64,000 bases of DNA from Spirosoma foliorum (lineage in GTDB: Bacteria; Bacteroidota; Bacteroidia; Cytophagales; Spirosomataceae), in NCBI RefSeq assembly GCF_014117325.1, contig NZ_CP059732.1:434001-498000 (forward strand), written 5' to 3'. Below are positions 50,862 to 60,395 of this stretch, in pieces. Position 1 is the first letter of the stretch. Every line of letters starts with the position of its first letter. The position numbers and the translations under genes are program-made. Under the pieces are notes generated by a model. The model saw nothing but the letters and a program-made list of their open reading frames with translations. It was not told the origin of the DNA and searched no databases.

Positions 50862-53522
50862 GTGAAATCAGCCACCGCAGCAAAGCCGCAAGCGAAGAAA
50901 ACAGAAACTCCTCTCAACCGCCAATACAACCAGATTAAAGCCAAATATCCCGGTGCATTGCTGCTTTTTCGCGTTGGCGATTTCTACGAAACGTTTGGTG
51001 AAGATGCTGTTCGGGCCAGCAAGATTCTGGGTATCACGCTGACCAAACGGAACAATGGTGGGTCGAACGAAGAACTGGCTGGATTCCCGCACCACTCGCT
51101 TGATACGCACCTGCCCAAATTGGTTCGGGCAGGAGAGCGTGTGGCTATCTGTGACCAGTTAGAAGACCCTGCACTGGCCAAAGGAATTGTTCGGCGGGGC
51201 GTTACGGAATTGGTGACGCCCGGTGTTTCGTTCAACGATAACGTACTCGATACGCGACGCAATAACTACCTCGCAGCCGTGCATTTTGGTAAAACAGATG
51301 ACACATTCGGGATCTCATTTCTGGATATCTCGACGGGCGAGTTTCTGGCATCGCAGGGAAATTCGGCTTATGTCGATAAGCTGTTGCAAAGCTTCAATCC
51401 GTCGGAAGTGCTCTATTGCAAGCGTAATCGGCAGGAATTTGGGAGTTTGTTTGGCGATAAATTTCATACCTACACCCTTGAGGACTGGGCCTTTACCTAC
51501 GACTTCGGTTATAACTTTCTGAAACAGCACTTTCAGACCACCTCGCTCAAAGGATTTGGTATTGAAGGTCTGCCAGACGGTATTATTGCTGCTGGCGTAA
51601 TTCTGCATTACCTGAACGAAACCGAACACAAAGATCTTCAGCACATTACCCGTGTCACCCGACTTGAAGAAGATCGATACGTTTGGCTGGATCGCTTCAC
51701 GATTCGCAACCTCGAACTGACAGCCGCTCAACAGGAGGGAGGTGTTCCGCTGATTCAGATTCTTGACCAGACGGTTACGCCGATGGGTGCCCGACTGCTA
51801 CGTAAATGGTTGAGTCTGCCCCTTAAGGAAAAAGCCCTGATCGACGAGCGACTCAACATGGTTGACTTACTCGTTTCAGATATTGATCTGGCTGATACAA
51901 TGGTTGGCCATCTGCGACAGATTGGTGATCTCGAACGACTGGTTTCGAAGGTGGCCGTCCGGCGGATTAGCCCGCGCGAATTGCTGCAACTTAAGCGATC
52001 GTTGCAGCATGTGTTGCCGATTAAGGAGTTACTTATTACGGCTTTGAGTCAGAATGAATCGACGGGCCTGCATTCAGGGTCCTTAAAGAAATATGCTGAC
52101 CAACTAAATCCGGTCTCGTTCCTGATTGATCGTATAGAAACCGAATTGCGCGAAGATCCACCAACCCTTTCGAATCAGGGTGGCATGATTAAGCCAGGTA
52201 TCAATGCCGAGTTGGATGAACTAACGGCTATTGCTTACTCGGGTAAAGATTACCTCCTTCAATTGCAGGAGCGTGAAGTACAGCGAACAGGTATCAGCTC
52301 GCTCAAAGTGGCGTATAACAAAGTGTTTGGCTACTATCTGGAAGTTACGCACGCACACAAAAATCGTGTTCCTGAAGATTGGATTCGGAAGCAAACGCTG
52401 GTAAACGCCGAGCGCTACATTACGCCTGAGCTGAAAGAATACGAAGAAAAAATCCTGAATGCCGAAGAGCAGATTTTCCAGATCGAAGCTCGAATGTTTA
52501 ATGAACTGGTTCTGGCAGCTGGCGAATATGTTGGGGCTATTCAACAGAATGCCCGCGTGTTGTCGGTACTCGATGTATTGTCGTCGTTTGCGCGTGTGGC
52601 GGTGAAGAACAAATACGTTCGACCGCTAATTAATGAAAGCAAAGTGCTGAATATCAAAGACGGACGGCACGCGGTGATCGAGCAGCAATTGCCTCCTGGT
52701 GAACACTACATTCCCAATGATATTTTCCTGGACGACCAAACCCAGCAGATCATCATCATCACCGGACCAAATATGGCGGGTAAATCGGCGCTGTTACGGC
52801 AAACGGCTTTGATTGTACTGATGGCTCAGTCGGGGAGTTTTGTGCCTGCATCGTCGGCAGAAATCGGGATTGTCGATAAAATTTTTACGCGGGTTGGTGC
52901 TAGCGATAACCTCTCTCGGGGAGAAAGCACGTTCATGGTTGAGATGACCGAAACCGCTAGCATTCTAAACAACCTCAGCGAACGGAGTTTAGTCCTGATG
53001 GACGAAATTGGCCGGGGTACCAGCACCTATGATGGCGTCTCGATTGCCTGGTCGATCACCGAATACCTACACAATAAAACGGATTGTCGCCCTAAAACGC
53101 TCTTTGCCACGCACTATCACGAGTTGAATGATCTGGCTACGGATAACCATCGTATCAAAAATTACAACGTAGCGGTAAAGGAGTTGGGCAACAAAGTGAT
53201 TTTCCTTCGGAAACTGAAGGAAGGCGGCTCGGAACATAGTTTCGGAATTCACGTAGCACAAATGGCCGGTATGCCTGCCCAGATTGTGAGCCGTGCCAAT
53301 GAAATTCTGAAACAACTGGAGTCGTCGCACAATCGGGAAACGAACAAAGAAAATATCCGACAGGCTGTACCGCAGGAACGCGAGCTGGCGCTACGCATCA
53401 TCGAATCCGGCGACCCAAAATCAGAAGCAATCAAAGAAAAGTTACGAACCATCGACGTGAACCGTCTAACACCCATCGAAGCCTTACTAAAGCTGAATGA
53501 GCTGTTAAAAATGATAGAATGA
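50862..53522 (+). CDS. mutS: DNA mismatch repair protein MutS
   Basis: An 886-residue mismatch recognition ATPase. Domain I carries the mismatch-contacting Phe-x-Glu in VGDFYETFGEDA, followed by connector, lever and clamp domains, and the ABC-type ATPase with Walker A GPNMAGKSAL near residue 635, the signature region LSRGESTFMVEM, Walker B LVLMDEIGRGTST and the dimerising His of FATHYHE. The length fits MutS1, not the MutS2 form. I prefer the GTG at 50862 (MKSATAAKP) since the earlier TTG at 50835 lies inside a promoter-like box; the difference is nine codons. The stop overlaps the next ATG (ATGA). Confidence 0.96.
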   Translation: MKSATAAKPQAKKTETPLNRQYNQIKAKYPGALLLFRVGDFYETFGEDAVRASKILGITLTKRNNGGSNEELAGFPHHSLDTHLPKLVRAGERVAICDQLEDPALAKGIVRRGVTELVTPGVSFNDNVLDTRRNNYLAAVHFGKTDDTFGISFLDISTGEFLASQGNSAYVDKLLQSFNPSEVLYCKRNRQEFGSLFGDKFHTYTLEDWAFTYDFGYNFLKQHFQTTSLKGFGIEGLPDGIIAAGVILHYLNETEHKDLQHITRVTRLEEDRYVWLDRFTIRNLELTAAQQEGGVPLIQILDQTVTPMGARLLRKWLSLPLKEKALIDERLNMVDLLVSDIDLADTMVGHLRQIGDLERLVSKVAVRRISPRELLQLKRSLQHVLPIKELLITALSQNESTGLHSGSLKKYADQLNPVSFLIDRIETELREDPPTLSNQGGMIKPGINAELDELTAIAYSGKDYLLQLQEREVQRTGISSLKVAYNKVFGYYLEVTHAHKNRVPEDWIRKQTLVNAERYITPELKEYEEKILNAEEQIFQIEARMFNELVLAAGEYVGAIQQNARVLSVLDVLSSFARVAVKNKYVRPLINESKVLNIKDGRHAVIEQQLPPGEHYIPNDIFLDDQTQQIIIITGPNMAGKSALLRQTALIVLMAQSGSFVPASSAEIGIVDKIFTRVGASDNLSRGESTFMVEMTETASILNNLSERSLVLMDEIGRGTSTYDGVSIAWSITEYLHNKTDCRPKTLFATHYHELNDLATDNHRIKNYNVAVKELGNKVIFLRKLKEGGSEHSFGIHVAQMAGMPAQIVSRANEILKQLESSHNRETNKENIRQAVPQERELALRIIESGDPKSEAIKEKLRTIDVNRLTPIEALLKLNELLKMIE

Positions 53523-54424
53523 AAAATTATAATACACCAGATTTAGAAGTTTTTCCTCAATACCATGATGAGGTAGTTCAGAAAAACTTGGATGCGTGTT
53601 CATCTGCGGTTAGTCAATTAATTGCAGTAGGAACACATTTATTACGTTGGGAATTGGAGGATGAACCCAAATCAGAAGATGAAAGGGGCGTTGTTGGGGT
53701 GTTTTTTAAAAGAATATTAGACTTGCTAGATTCTACTGCCTTGTTGTTGAAAGTAGGTTCTATTGATCCATGTATTAATCAACTTCGGGCTTTACTGGAA
53801 ATTACATTAGCATTTGAGTATCTCTTACAGGCAGATACACAAAAGAGATGTTTATGTTATCTTCTAACAGATTTAGATAAAGATTTAGCATTTTATGAAA
53901 GTTTGGTTGGGGATGATTTTGGGAAGAATATCCCTGATCTGGATGAACGTATTAAGCACTTTAAAGAAGTTATTGACAATTCAATTTTTGACCCAATTCG
54001 GTCAGAATATATATTAAAAGCATTTAAGCCTGATGGTACTAGAAAAAAAGTTGACCTTAAATGGTATAACCTGTTTACAAGAATGAATAGCCTTAAATAT
54101 CTTGCCGATTTTTTGAAAAAAGATAAATACTACAAGATAGTGTACTCATATGCATCAAATGTTACACATGGTACGGGCCTAACAGGTAGAAATTTGTCTA
54201 TGGAGGATGGGCAAATTTCTCTAGAACAACTTAGGAATCCTCATGATGCAGAAGAAATTGCTAAAATAATAATTGATCTAGGGAAACAAGCTTATAAAGC
54301 TATTATTAAACGGAGGAGTACTGAACAATGGCAAGAGTATGTTTGGGCTATGCAGCTATATAAAAAACAAAATAAAAAGTATGCTATGCCATATTTGTAT
54401 ATTTCACCTAGCTCTAGAATATGA
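53519..54424 (+). CDS. DUF5677-like protein of unknown function
   Basis: A 301-residue helical protein, similar to the DUF5677 group: an Arg-Glu motif in NQLRALLEITLAFEYLLQ and a late YSYASNVTHGTG with the conserved His. No signal or membrane helix. Its ATG overlaps the mutS stop (ATGA at 53519-53522) and its own stop overlaps the antitoxin start in the same way. The gene is far more AT-rich than mutS and uses codons unlike it, which points to acquisition. DUF5677 genes are often found in accessory and defence-linked regions; the function here is unknown. Confidence 0.7.
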   Translation: MKNYNTPDLEVFPQYHDEVVQKNLDACSSAVSQLIAVGTHLLRWELEDEPKSEDERGVVGVFFKRILDLLDSTALLLKVGSIDPCINQLRALLEITLAFEYLLQADTQKRCLCYLLTDLDKDLAFYESLVGDDFGKNIPDLDERIKHFKEVIDNSIFDPIRSEYILKAFKPDGTRKKVDLKWYNLFTRMNSLKYLADFLKKDKYYKIVYSYASNVTHGTGLTGRNLSMEDGQISLEQLRNPHDAEEIAKIIIDLGKQAYKAIIKRRSTEQWQEYVWAMQLYKKQNKKYAMPYLYISPSSRI

Positions 54425-54627
54425 ACAAAGCCCTTCATCCCCAATATATTACCGACGAACATGGTAAACGAGTTTCGGTAGTGCTTCCTATTCAACAATG
54501 GCAACAAGTTCTTGATGAATTAGAAGAACTGGATGACATTCGCCTTTATGATGACGTAAAAGCTCGTAATGAGCCAACAGTCTCACTAGCAGAATATCGG
54601 CAGAAACGGCAGCAGGCAAATGGCTGA
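54421..54627 (+). CDS. Antitoxin of a RelE/ParE-type pair
   Basis: A 68-residue acidic protein, MNKALHPQYITDEHGKRVSV, with a beta-strand start and a helical tail (LDELEELDDIRLYDDVKAR, SLAEYRQKR) like Phd/RelB-type antitoxins. Its start overlaps the DUF5677 gene and its end overlaps the toxin gene by 8 bases, the usual antitoxin-first order. It would neutralise the toxin and repress the operon. Confidence 0.85.
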   Translation: MNKALHPQYITDEHGKRVSVVLPIQQWQQVLDELEELDDIRLYDDVKARNEPTVSLAEYRQKRQQANG

Positions 54628-54877
54628 ATACACTATTGTTTTAACCAAAACGGTACAGAAACAATTAGATAAACTTCCCGATCAGGTAGCCGAAATGCTG
54701 TTAGACGCTATTGAAAATTTAGCTGATGATCCACGACCAGATGGATGTAAGAAATTAAAAGGACGCTCAGGTTATCGAATTCGGAAAGGAGATTATCGGA
54801 TCATCTATGATATTCTTGACGATGTATTGACTGTCGAAGTGGTGGCCGTTGGGCATCGTCGACAGATTTATGAGTAA
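54620..54877 (+). CDS. RelE/ParE family toxin
   Basis: An 85-residue toxin with the family pattern YTIVLTKTVQKQLDKLP at the start, KKLKGRSGYRIRKGDYRIIY in the centre and VAVGHRRQIY at the end. This order with RxRxGDYRIxY and the C-terminal GHRxxxY is that of RelE-type ribosome-dependent mRNA interferases. The basic residues and Tyr expected for catalysis are present, so it looks intact. The Rad52-like gene starts 13 bases later. Confidence 0.92.
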   Translation: MAEYTIVLTKTVQKQLDKLPDQVAEMLLDAIENLADDPRPDGCKKLKGRSGYRIRKGDYRIIYDILDDVLTVEVVAVGHRRQIYE

Positions 54878-54890
54878 AAAGTAAACAACA

Positions 54891-55400
54891 ATGAAAATGG
54901 ACCTAAATGTATTAACCGCCCCGCTCACTGTGCAGGAAATTGAGTGGCGGGTGCAGAGCCAGACCAAAGATGGTCAGAAGATTATTGTAGTGCCGTACAT
55001 CACCAATCGTTGCGTTATGCAGCGGTTCGACGATCAGTTTGGCTGGGCGGGCTGGCAAAACGAAATCAAGGAAATTGAAGGAGGTTTCTTATGTACCATC
55101 ACAGCCATTTTGCCGGGGGGTGAAATCGTGCGGAAAACGGATGGCGCCAGCCGTACAAGTGTCGAGCCAGTAAAGGGTGGTATCAGCGATGCCATGAAGC
55201 GTTGCGCCGTGCAATTTGGATTGGGCCGTGCTTTGTATGATTTCCCAAAAGTCCTGATTCAAACCACCGACAAATACATACCCGACTGGGCTACCCCTTT
55301 GCTGGATAAAATGGTAGAAAAGCTCAATGCGGGCGGTGCGGTGCGCGACGTAGTTGTGTTAAAACCCGAACACGCAAAACCGGCGGCTAAGACTGCTTAA
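54891..55400 (+). CDS. Rad52/Rad22-family single-strand annealing protein
   Basis: A 169-residue protein with a Rad52/22 domain (PF04098): EIEWRVQSQTKDGQKIIVVPY, then FGWAGWQNEIKEIEGG, SVEPVKGGISDAMKRCAVQFG and GLGRALYDFP. This family anneals complementary single strands; many bacterial copies are phage-derived. It is short and lacks the C-terminal RPA-binding part of eukaryotic Rad52. It follows mutS, with the acquired DUF5677 and toxin-antitoxin genes between them, all on one strand with tiny gaps or overlaps. It may be chromosomal rather than prophage, since no other phage gene is near. Confidence 0.88.
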   Translation: MKMDLNVLTAPLTVQEIEWRVQSQTKDGQKIIVVPYITNRCVMQRFDDQFGWAGWQNEIKEIEGGFLCTITAILPGGEIVRKTDGASRTSVEPVKGGISDAMKRCAVQFGLGRALYDFPKVLIQTTDKYIPDWATPLLDKMVEKLNAGGAVRDVVVLKPEHAKPAAKTA

Positions 55401-55467
55401 TTTGATTCAAGTTACAGGTTTCAAGTTCTAGTATGATTGGAACTTGAAACCTGTAGCTTGAAACAAA
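55401..55467. repeat. Locus-specific palindrome between rad52-like and haloperoxidase genes
   Basis: Arms 55401-55427 and 55441-55467 match at 25 of 27 positions, 13-base spacer. The arms use the words TTCAAGTTACAGGTTTCAAG, close in vocabulary to 11429-11507. It sits between convergent genes. Confidence 0.85.
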
Positions 55468-55484
55468 TTGACAGTAAAAACGGC

Positions 55485-56904
55485 TTAATGCCACTTAAGC
55501 GCATTGATATTGCGGCCTATTTTAGTTCCTTCAACTAATCCTACTTCGTTATCGTGACGTGTATGAATGCCGCCCATTAACCGCGATTCGGCACATTCCT
55601 GTGCAGCTGCCCAAAACGACTTGTAGTGCCGGGCCTTGTAGGTAAGCACGTGCTTAACAGCAATAGGGTAATAATCTTCATAACGGGTCGGATTAGGCTT
55701 AACAGCCACTTTCCCCTCAACATGATAAACCAGATCAGGGCGATTCACGTGAGTATTATCGGTAAATGAAAAACTCTTACCATACAACTCCGTCAGGACG
55801 GTGGCAGTAGCTGCGGATTGAACAGCGTGGCCCGAATAAAAGGAAGGGAAAGGCGGCTCTAGAAAGAAAGGAAGCCAGGGGCCTCTTAACTCATTCTCGC
55901 TGATTTTGGCTCTGATAAATGAAGAGGGTCGCTCTACATTGTACGTAAATTTTACTTTCCAGCAACAAATAAAAGCGTCAGCTACGGCCATACCTACGCG
56001 GGCGTAGGTTTCTGCGGCTTTTACTAAGTCGGCCTTACTATTGCGAATGGCAATTGTTGCCAGATTATACGAGTGTCCAGGAGGAGAGCAGGTTTCGGTT
56101 GGATCATCTCCCCACCACATGACGGTTGCGTGCTCTGCTTCGGTAAGGGATTTTTTTCGCTCAAATACTTCTTTATAGTGAATAAAGTATTTGCTGGTTG
56201 TATCGGTAGAATACTCCAGTGGTTTGGGCAATGGTAATTTACTATTACGCTCAGAAAACGTTCGATTCTGCCCCCAGTTTGGATGCATAGGTATTTTGGT
56301 ATTGGACTGCCCAACAATTGGGGGGCACCCATAGGCCGGTACCTATTGGTCGTACATAGTCTTTGGGGAAATTTCGATCGTAGCCTTCATGGCCCCCATC
56401 GGTCTTCGACCACGCGTAAATTTTCTCGGCTATTGATCTGCCAAATTGCTCAGAACGTTCAACAATAGCTGGGCTAAGTTGGGCGGCATAGCGTTGGTGT
56501 ACAGCCTCTGCCAGCGAGTCGATTGGCTGCGTTTTTTCAGTATACGCATACAACGCTTTGAGCATGTAAGCCTGGCCAGCGTTAAGGGCCAGTTCCCAGC
56601 AATAGGTTTTCGTAAGGTCAGGTTTGGGTAAGGAAAGCGTATCGGCTATTTTTTGAATCACCGATCGATATTTTGGGGATGAATACACAACGGTTTCGTA
56701 CATGGTCAGTCCCAGATAACCGATAGCTCGAGAGCCGTAGGTTGGGGTATTTTTAGGGGCTTTCGTCATGATCCGGACCGTCATATCAGCCCAGGTAGTG
56801 GCAATGGGTTCGGCGGGTGATTGGGTACTTGTTGATTGGGCTAGTCCGGGGCAACCATAACCCCAGACTAAAAAAATAGTAAACCTGATTACCTGTTTTA
56901 GCAT
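55485..56904 (-). pseudogene. Vanadium-dependent haloperoxidase/PAP2 protein, frameshifted
   Basis: Two frames of one gene. The first (56904 to 56251) holds a signal peptide and the helical N-terminal half, with the family segment PTYGSRAIGYLGLTMYE and GTGLWVP. The second (from about 56320 to 55485) resumes with MHPNWGQNRTF and carries all vanadate/phosphate ligands: Lys in WKVKFTYNVERPSSF, PSFYSGH, and SRLMGGIHTRHDNEVGL. The frames meet at a run of six G at 56320-56325 (C6 in the gene). Removing one base restores VPPIVGQSN and joins the halves into about 470 residues. The family oxidises halides or dephosphorylates. Either a sequencing error, a phase-variable run, or a broken gene. Confidence 0.85.
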
Positions 56905-57025
56905 GTCTTGCTACGGTTTCAATTACGAAAAGTAGCTTCACAAAAAGTTTGCCAATCACTGGTAAATAAGTAAGTATATGGCAATTAAAGTTGCGTTAGA
57001 GTTTACAGACTAATAGCTATTCGAG

Positions 57026-57115
57026 ATGGTTATGATGGTTATGATGGTTATGTATGATATAGGGTATATGATGTATATCAGAAACATACATCATATACCC
57101 TATATCATACATAAC
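57026..57115. repeat. Tandem GATGGTTAT words merging into a 30-bp perfect palindrome
   Basis: Three copies of a GATGGTTAT-type nonamer (57026-57052) run directly into a palindrome with arms 57047-57076 and 57086-57115, perfect over 30 bp with a 9-base loop. The arm vocabulary is ATGATATAGGGTATATGATG. It lies between the haloperoxidase start and the M28 stop, ending 5 bases from the latter. Confidence 0.92.
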
Positions 57116-57120
57116 TAAAC

Positions 57121-59325
57121 TTATTTCCCGCTCCCTACAGAAGCCGGTGTTCCCATGCCCTGTGAAAGCACTAATAGTTTATCGCTCAGCGTCTGAATGG
57201 CCTTTTTATAGCGAACTTCCAGGTCGGGTAGGTTAGCCGTTGATTTCAAAGAGGCTTCATAAAGCAAGCCTGGTAGCATCCAGGAAGCATAACCGCTGTT
57301 TGGATCGGAGGATGCGTAGAGCGATTTGTACCAGCCTCCAAATGCGTTTCCTTTTGGATCAATAAACGAGCGTTCCAATAAGCGAAGCTCCTTATTCAGC
57401 TCAACTAATTTATCCGTACGGCCGCTTTTTAAGTAATTCTGCCGGGCCATTTCGCAGGCATCCGCGTTCTTTTTCATGTCGGCTACAGCACTGAGCAGGG
57501 GAGATATTGAATAGGTTGGCGCATAAGCCTGGATGGCTTTTTCGGCCGCTTTCAAATGAACTTCCAGATCGGTTGGGTAACGGGCTATATCGTACGGAAC
57601 AAGATCGGCGTTAGCGAGTCGGAGCGTCATGGTACCCACCACTTGTTCCATCATTGGACCCATTTTATAGGTAGGGTCAGCGAATTTATCGTAGAAATAC
57701 AGGTCGTCGTATTGAGAGTGGTAGAGCGTTGGGCCTTCCATTCCAGCACTCAACGCCGGAATCCCGATGTGCATGTAAGGAGCAATGTGATCGGAACCGC
57801 CACCCAGATTTCCAATAGTTGGTTCGCCAACTACCATAGCTGGGGCAGAAGAACCCGTTACACGAGTTGGGTTGCCTGCGGCTTTACGTCCCATCCAGTG
57901 TTGATAAACGGTTTGATTTGAGTCTGGGTACTGAACTGATTGAGTCGCTTCGATAATCAGCTTTTTCATGGACGGCGACGCGCTGGCTCCAAACGTTCGG
58001 CCTGACACAGCCGCATCATAGTTCATATAAGCAACCGCTTTCTGGGTCAACTCATCGCGGAATTGCTCGCTCCACTCCGCCGAACCAATGACGCCCGGTT
58101 CTTCGGCATCCCAATGACAAACCTTGATCGTACGTCGAGGCCGCTGGCCTGCTTTCGCTAATTTGCCTAAAGACTCTGTCATACTCAGTAACATTGCTGT
58201 GCCTGAGTTAGGGTCGGTGGCTCCGTAAGACCAGGCATCGTAGTGACAACCGGCAATGATCCATTCGTCAGGAAACTCAGCGCCAGTTAATGTGCCCACT
58301 ACCTGGTAAATCCGCTGAATGGTTTTTTCCTGTTTTACCATCAAACGTACTTTCAAGTCTTTGCCACCTTCCAGGCGATAGGTGTACGGTAAGCCACCCT
58401 GCCAGCCTGCGGGAACAGCCTTGGTACCCGCCATGCGTTTCAGAATTTCGGTTGCGGAACCATAAGGAAGTGGGGTTACCGGAATTTTATGCAAGCCAAC
58501 AGCATTTTGGTCGAGCCGTTTTGGGGTGTTTTTGGCATCCAATGGCAGAGCCGCTTCGCCAGGTGTGAGTGGATCGCCGGTGTATGGAGTTGTTAATAGC
58601 GAACCCCGTTGGATGACGCTTTCGCTATAATAAGGGCCTTCGGGAAAGGTCAGCCCGCGCATGTAGCCGCTGTCGGCAGGGTCGGTAAAAATGATAACAC
58701 CAATAGCGCCATCTGCCTGCGCCCATTGCGCTTTATAGCCCCGAAAGTTACCGCCGTAACGAGCCAGCACGATTTTGCCTTTTACTGAAATACCCATCGA
58801 TTTTAATTGCTCAAAATCTTCTTTCCGACCGTAATTGGCATAGACCACTTCAGCCGTTACATCGCCCGAACCCGACCAGGCATTGTAGCCAGGCGTCAGA
58901 CGGGGATCACTGCTATATTTATCTTCTTTGAACAGAAATTCTCTAATGTTCAGCGGCTGACGAATGGGCTCAACCAACTCAACGGCAATCTCACCAGGGC
59001 CTTTGGGCAGGAGTACGTCATGTGGATATATGTCCACTTGCCAGCCAGCTTTCCGCATGGTTTCGGCGATGTAGTCGCGCACCTGTTCGTTTTCTTTCGT
59101 GCCGGTAATGTGAGGCACGCTGCTCAGCTTTTCGAGGTGATTTTTAAAGGCTGCCGACGACTGTTTAGTCTTGAAATCGGTTTCGAGTTTGACCTGCGCG
59201 GCTTGCCGGGCTGGAACGAAACCGCTGAGTGTTGGACTCGTGGTCGACTGAGCTAGTGCAACTACGGTGCTCAGCGCAACCGTAGCAGGCAAGGCTGTGA
59301 TTCTGAGTAGAGAGGAGAATTTCAT
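57121..59325 (-). CDS. M28-family zinc carboxypeptidase with PA and dimerisation domains
   Basis: A 734-residue exported peptidase like glutamate carboxypeptidase II. Leader to about residue 25. PA domain about 155-310 (VYANYGRKEDFEQL), peptidase domain around 350-590 with zinc ligands in AGCHYDAWSYGATDPNSG, HWDAEEPGVIGS, YMNYDAAVS and LYHSQYDDLYF, and a helical TFR dimerisation domain from about 600. All ligands are intact. It probably trims C-terminal Glu or Asp or other residues from peptides in the periplasm. Transcribed alone; it follows the gene at 59461-60180 on the same strand. Confidence 0.92.
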   Translation of the reverse strand: MKFSSLLRITALPATVALSTVVALAQSTTSPTLSGFVPARQAAQVKLETDFKTKQSSAAFKNHLEKLSSVPHITGTKENEQVRDYIAETMRKAGWQVDIYPHDVLLPKGPGEIAVELVEPIRQPLNIREFLFKEDKYSSDPRLTPGYNAWSGSGDVTAEVVYANYGRKEDFEQLKSMGISVKGKIVLARYGGNFRGYKAQWAQADGAIGVIIFTDPADSGYMRGLTFPEGPYYSESVIQRGSLLTTPYTGDPLTPGEAALPLDAKNTPKRLDQNAVGLHKIPVTPLPYGSATEILKRMAGTKAVPAGWQGGLPYTYRLEGGKDLKVRLMVKQEKTIQRIYQVVGTLTGAEFPDEWIIAGCHYDAWSYGATDPNSGTAMLLSMTESLGKLAKAGQRPRRTIKVCHWDAEEPGVIGSAEWSEQFRDELTQKAVAYMNYDAAVSGRTFGASASPSMKKLIIEATQSVQYPDSNQTVYQHWMGRKAAGNPTRVTGSSAPAMVVGEPTIGNLGGGSDHIAPYMHIGIPALSAGMEGPTLYHSQYDDLYFYDKFADPTYKMGPMMEQVVGTMTLRLANADLVPYDIARYPTDLEVHLKAAEKAIQAYAPTYSISPLLSAVADMKKNADACEMARQNYLKSGRTDKLVELNKELRLLERSFIDPKGNAFGGWYKSLYASSDPNSGYASWMLPGLLYEASLKSTANLPDLEVRYKKAIQTLSDKLLVLSQGMGTPASVGSGK

Positions 59326-59407
59326 GAAAGCTAGGTTGTATAATTCTCAAATATCGGTATTTACTGTGGTAAAGACGAAAAATTACAAATGAATATTTGG
59401 TCAATAA

Positions 59408-59440
59408 AAAAGGAGATGCCTTTTGAGAGCATCTCCTTTT
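59408..59440 (-). terminator. Rho-independent terminator
   Basis: AAAAGGAGATGC (59408-59419) pairs with GCATCTCCTTTT (59429-59440), followed by a T-rich run on the minus strand. It lies 20 bases after the stop at 59461. Confidence 0.85.
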
Positions 59441-59460
59441 ACGACTAGCGTTCAGAGTTG

Positions 59461-60180
59461 TTATTTAGGCATGGCAAAAATAGACGGGTCTACTTTGGGG
59501 TTAAATACCATGTTGGTGATGGTCATATTGATGGAACCAGGCATAGCTGGGCTGTTGAGTTCGATGGTCGAAGGAATCGTTAAACCCTCAATGGTTTTAT
59601 AACCGCCATATTGCATTTTAACTTCGCCCGACTGCCCCTGCATACTGACAGTTGCTTTCATTCCCGTTACTTGATAAGTAGTCGCATCTACATAGTAGTT
59701 AGCCACACCTTCGGGGCGGGTTACTTTAAGGTTGTAAACATCCTTATCATTCACTTTTTCCTTGCCAACCAGCTCAACGGGATACTTTTGGGCTTTAGCC
59801 GTCGCTAAATCAGTACCAACTAAATAGGTGTTTCCTTTCTGCATTTTTACCTGATCGTCGGGAAGCGCCTGCGGAGTAGAGCCACCCTGCATTGGATTGA
59901 TGGCCCAACCTTTGTCGCCATCAACAACCTGCGTAATCTGTTGACCCATCACCGACATATCGTTGCGTAAAGACTGACCAACCACAATGGTTGATTTGGC
60001 GGTCATATCCATACCCATGATGCTCATGCTCTGATCGTACTGAACCGTTTTGACGGCAGCTATTTTATCGGCACCACCCAGAGCTGTAATATTCTTATTG
60101 ATAATTTCGTCGGCTGTTTGGGCAAAGGAGATAGCCGGAATTGCCACCAGGGCAACGAGTGCAATCAGTTGTTTTTTCAT
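59461..60180 (-). CDS. Outer-membrane lipoprotein-sorting (LolA-like) protein
   Basis: A 239-residue exported protein, signal peptide MKKQLIALVALVAIPAISFA. After QTADEIINKNITALGGADKI comes a beta-rich fold like LolA/LolB (YVDATTYQVTGMKATVSM, YGGYKTIEGLTIPSTIEL). LolA-fold proteins bind acyl chains; whether this copy carries lipoproteins or another lipid is unknown. A -7 box (60206-60213) precedes it. Convergent neighbours are absent; the nucleoside permease is divergent. Confidence 0.82.
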   Translation of the reverse strand: MKKQLIALVALVAIPAISFAQTADEIINKNITALGGADKIAAVKTVQYDQSMSIMGMDMTAKSTIVVGQSLRNDMSVMGQQITQVVDGDKGWAINPMQGGSTPQALPDDQVKMQKGNTYLVGTDLATAKAQKYPVELVGKEKVNDKDVYNLKVTRPEGVANYYVDATTYQVTGMKATVSMQGQSGEVKMQYGGYKTIEGLTIPSTIELNSPAMPGSINMTITNMVFNPKVDPSIFAMPK

Positions 60181-60205
60181 GAATTAGTTTAGTAAGAAAC
60201 TGTGT

Positions 60206-60213
60206 CAAAGATA
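60206..60213 (-). promoter_or_regulatory. Bacteroidota -7 box for the LolA-like gene
   Basis: On the minus strand TATCTTTG matches TAnnTTTG, 25 bases before the start codon at 60180. Confidence 0.5.
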
Positions 60214-60395
60214 AGAAATTGAGCAGGTGTTTACTACACCAGGCTGCCGTCTGATCAGTGAGGCAATAATCCGAATAAGTGTATGAATTTTACGTCTATT
60301 CCTGCACCATCGGCAACTTTCGGGACTAGTCGGCTTGCAAGCCTGACGAGTGTTTTCTACCTTCATCGGCTTAAACTTTAAATCGCAAACCTACG

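Noticed and set aside
54891..55400. Prophage remnant suggested by the Rad52-like gene
   Set aside because: No integrase, terminase, capsid or other phage gene is found nearby.
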